A stretch of DNA of 6,239 nt, from assembly GCA_948552115.1 (NCBI GenBank), contig CAOWNX010000048.1:1-6239 (forward strand), in the 5' to 3' direction. This DNA comes from an uncultured Bacilli bacterium (lineage in GTDB: Bacteria > Bacillota_I > Bacilli_A > RF39 > UBA660). This document shows positions 4,647-6,239 of the stretch, piece after piece. Numbering within the stretch: the stretch's first letter is position 1; each line of letters opens with the position of its first letter. A program made the translations under genes and the position numbers. Below the pieces are notes generated by a model. It did not search any database. It was not told where the DNA came from and saw only the letters and a list, made by a program, of their open reading frames with translations.

Positions 4647-6239
4647 CTTGGGTATTTTCTTCTATTTGATAGATTCTTTGATAGAATTTATTTGTTTTTA
4701 CCAATTCTTAATGGGTTCCTGTTCCTACTATATGGATGATGGTGGAAAGTCGATGAGCAATGGTAATTACAATTTTATTTTTGGTTGTTTTTTGCAGTCC
4801 TTTTTGAATTTTTTCTTGGGTCTTATTGTCGAGCGCAGAAGTTGCTTCGTCTAGTAAGAGAATGGGAGTATTTTTTAGTAAGGCTCTTGCAATGGCAAGT
4901 CGCTGTTTTTGTCCGCCTGAAAGATTGGAAGTATTTTCTTCTAGAACTGTAAGGTATTGATTCGGAAGGGTCATAATGAAATCATGAATTTGAGCAATCT
5001 TACAAGCTTTGATGATTTCTTCTTGTGTTAATACATTGTTATCTAGTTTTAAGTTTTCTAGTATCGTTCCTTGAAAAAATAGGGGATTTTGAGAAACAAT
5101 TGTAATTTGATTTCTAAAATCTTTTTCTTTATATTCTTCAATGCTTTGATGGTTTAATAAGATACTTCCCTCTAGTGGTTTGTAATGTTGACATAATAGA
5201 TGAAAAATTGTCGATTTTCCAGAACCACTTGTACCTACAAAACCAATGTGTTCGTTTGCGTGAATTTGAAAGTTAATATTTTTTAGAACAGGTTGGTCTT
5301 TTTGATATGCCAATGATACATTTTGAGATTCTATGATATGACATTTTTCTTTTATGCGTTTGCTTACAAGGTCAAAAATCTTCTTGTTTTTTTGAAGGGT
5401 TTCAATCGAATCGAGAAGGAAAAAGATTTCTGTTTCATAATTGATGACGATGAGAGTTGAAGATATGGATAGTTTGTTTTGGATAATTAAATAGATGGCT
5501 AAAGAGGTAAGAAGTAAGCGAAATACATTTTGGGTATTATTGGTTAAAAATAGAAAGAAACGATTGACTTCACCACGCTTGAAATTGGTATGATTAAATA
5601 AATCAATTTTTTGGGAAATGGATTTTAAACGATAGTTTTGAATGTTTAAATTTTTGATTTCTATCTGATTTTTGATATTTTCATTTTCATTCATTAGTTT
5701 TTCTACCGCTTCTTTTTTCTTTTTTTCTTCTTCGATATAACGTGTTGTTTTTACTTTTTTGATTTGATATAGAAGAATTAGGAAATAAAGATAGAACAGA
5801 AAAATGATTTTATTTAATAAAAATATAGTAATGAGATAGCCAATTTGAATCAATACATCAACCAAATTGTCTATAATATTGATAAAGAAATCGGATCAAT
5901 GGTGTCGTTGGTCATTCTTTGAATGTAGTATCATAGCAAAGAAGTTTTTGGTAATATCTAAATGTAAATTTTTGTAGGTTATATGAATATATTTTTGAGC
6001 ATGGTAACTAATAAAGTATTTTAAAAAGCTGTAAAAGAATTGAACACCAAAGATAAGAAATGCTAAACGATAGAGATTTTTCCAAGAAAGATTGGTTATC
6101 AGTAGGATTTGTTTGGAGAGGAATATGGGCATTAGAATCCATACCCCAACCATTGAAAGAGCAATAATACCATATATGATAATGTTTTTTTTGAATTTTT
6201 AGCATAGTTTAGTAGCCATTTGATTTCTTTGATTGTTTT
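4630..6239 (-). pseudogene. Decayed ABC exporter, fused permease and ATPase (5' end beyond window)
   Basis: This was a half-size ABC exporter: about six membrane segments followed by an ATPase that pumps an unknown substrate out. Four sites of damage are seen in coding order. First, KTIKEIKWLLNY (from 6239) loses frame at an eight-A run (6192-6185); one extra A would restore it. Second, at about 5925-5895 the frame changes twice around MTNDTID and meets TGA at 5898-5896; some 16 residues after ILH seem lost. The frame is then open from 5895 to 4711. Third, after the switch histidine the sequence jumps from AHRLSTIIH to IVGTGTH, without the usual dozen or so residues. Fourth, a TAA at 4710-4708 cuts off ELVKTNKFYQRIYQ and the remaining tail, which stays open to 4630. 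The ATPase core is intact: Walker A GTSGSGKST (codons at about 5235-5209), Q-loop VSQNP, signature LSGGQ, and Walker B ILLLDEATSALD. It could be a multidrug or peptide exporter; no peptidase domain is visible. Confidence 0.8.

Noticed and set aside
4636..4854. Plus-strand open frame after the mutL terminator
   Set aside because: Starts within the terminator hairpin and lies opposite the exporter's ATPase coding sequence, with the Phe-rich composition of a shadow.
5896..5898. TGA read as tryptophan (mycoplasma code), which would join the exporter fragments
   Set aside because: All intact genes here use TGG for tryptophan with no in-frame TGA. The motif MTNDTID lies in another frame at this spot, so deletions explain it better.

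Overview
This is an AT-rich segment from a low-GC Gram-positive bacterium. The genes resemble Bacillota, most likely a Bacilli or Erysipelotrichia-type lineage with a sporulating ancestor. That reading rests on a pro-sigma-K type sigma factor, the yqeG-yqeH pair and a Bacillus-type MutL. All intact genes use TGG for tryptophan and end in TAA or TAG, so the standard bacterial code is assumed. I cannot name the species.

Layout: (1) positions 1-93 hold the possible last codons of an unidentified plus-strand gene. (2) Positions 90-714, minus strand, hold a sigK gene with its pro-sequence and core-binding regions. It carries a frame-breaking deletion that removes region 4.1; the region 4.2 helix-turn-helix survives in another frame. 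(3) Positions 715-858 are a divergent control region with a clear extended -10 promoter for the rightward genes. (4) Positions 859-4620, plus strand, are four intact, overlapping genes that read as one operon: yqeG (HAD phosphatase), yqeH (circularly permuted GTPase for 30S ribosome assembly), a GNAT acetyltransferase, and mutL (mismatch-repair endonuclease). (5) A strong hairpin terminator follows mutL and probably also stops the convergent gene. (6) Positions 4630-6239, minus strand, are a decayed ABC exporter (membrane domain plus ATPase) with at least four separate lesions. Its 5' end lies just past the right edge.

The contrast is the main message. A tightly packed plus-strand housekeeping operon of about 3.8 kb is intact, and both minus-strand flanking genes are damaged by short deletions, frame changes and a stop codon. 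If the lesions are real, this looks like ongoing gene loss, including loss of late mother-cell sporulation control. If they are assembly errors, both flanks need resequencing. I found no mobile element, CRISPR array, tRNA or rRNA, and no convincing new defence or biosynthetic system.
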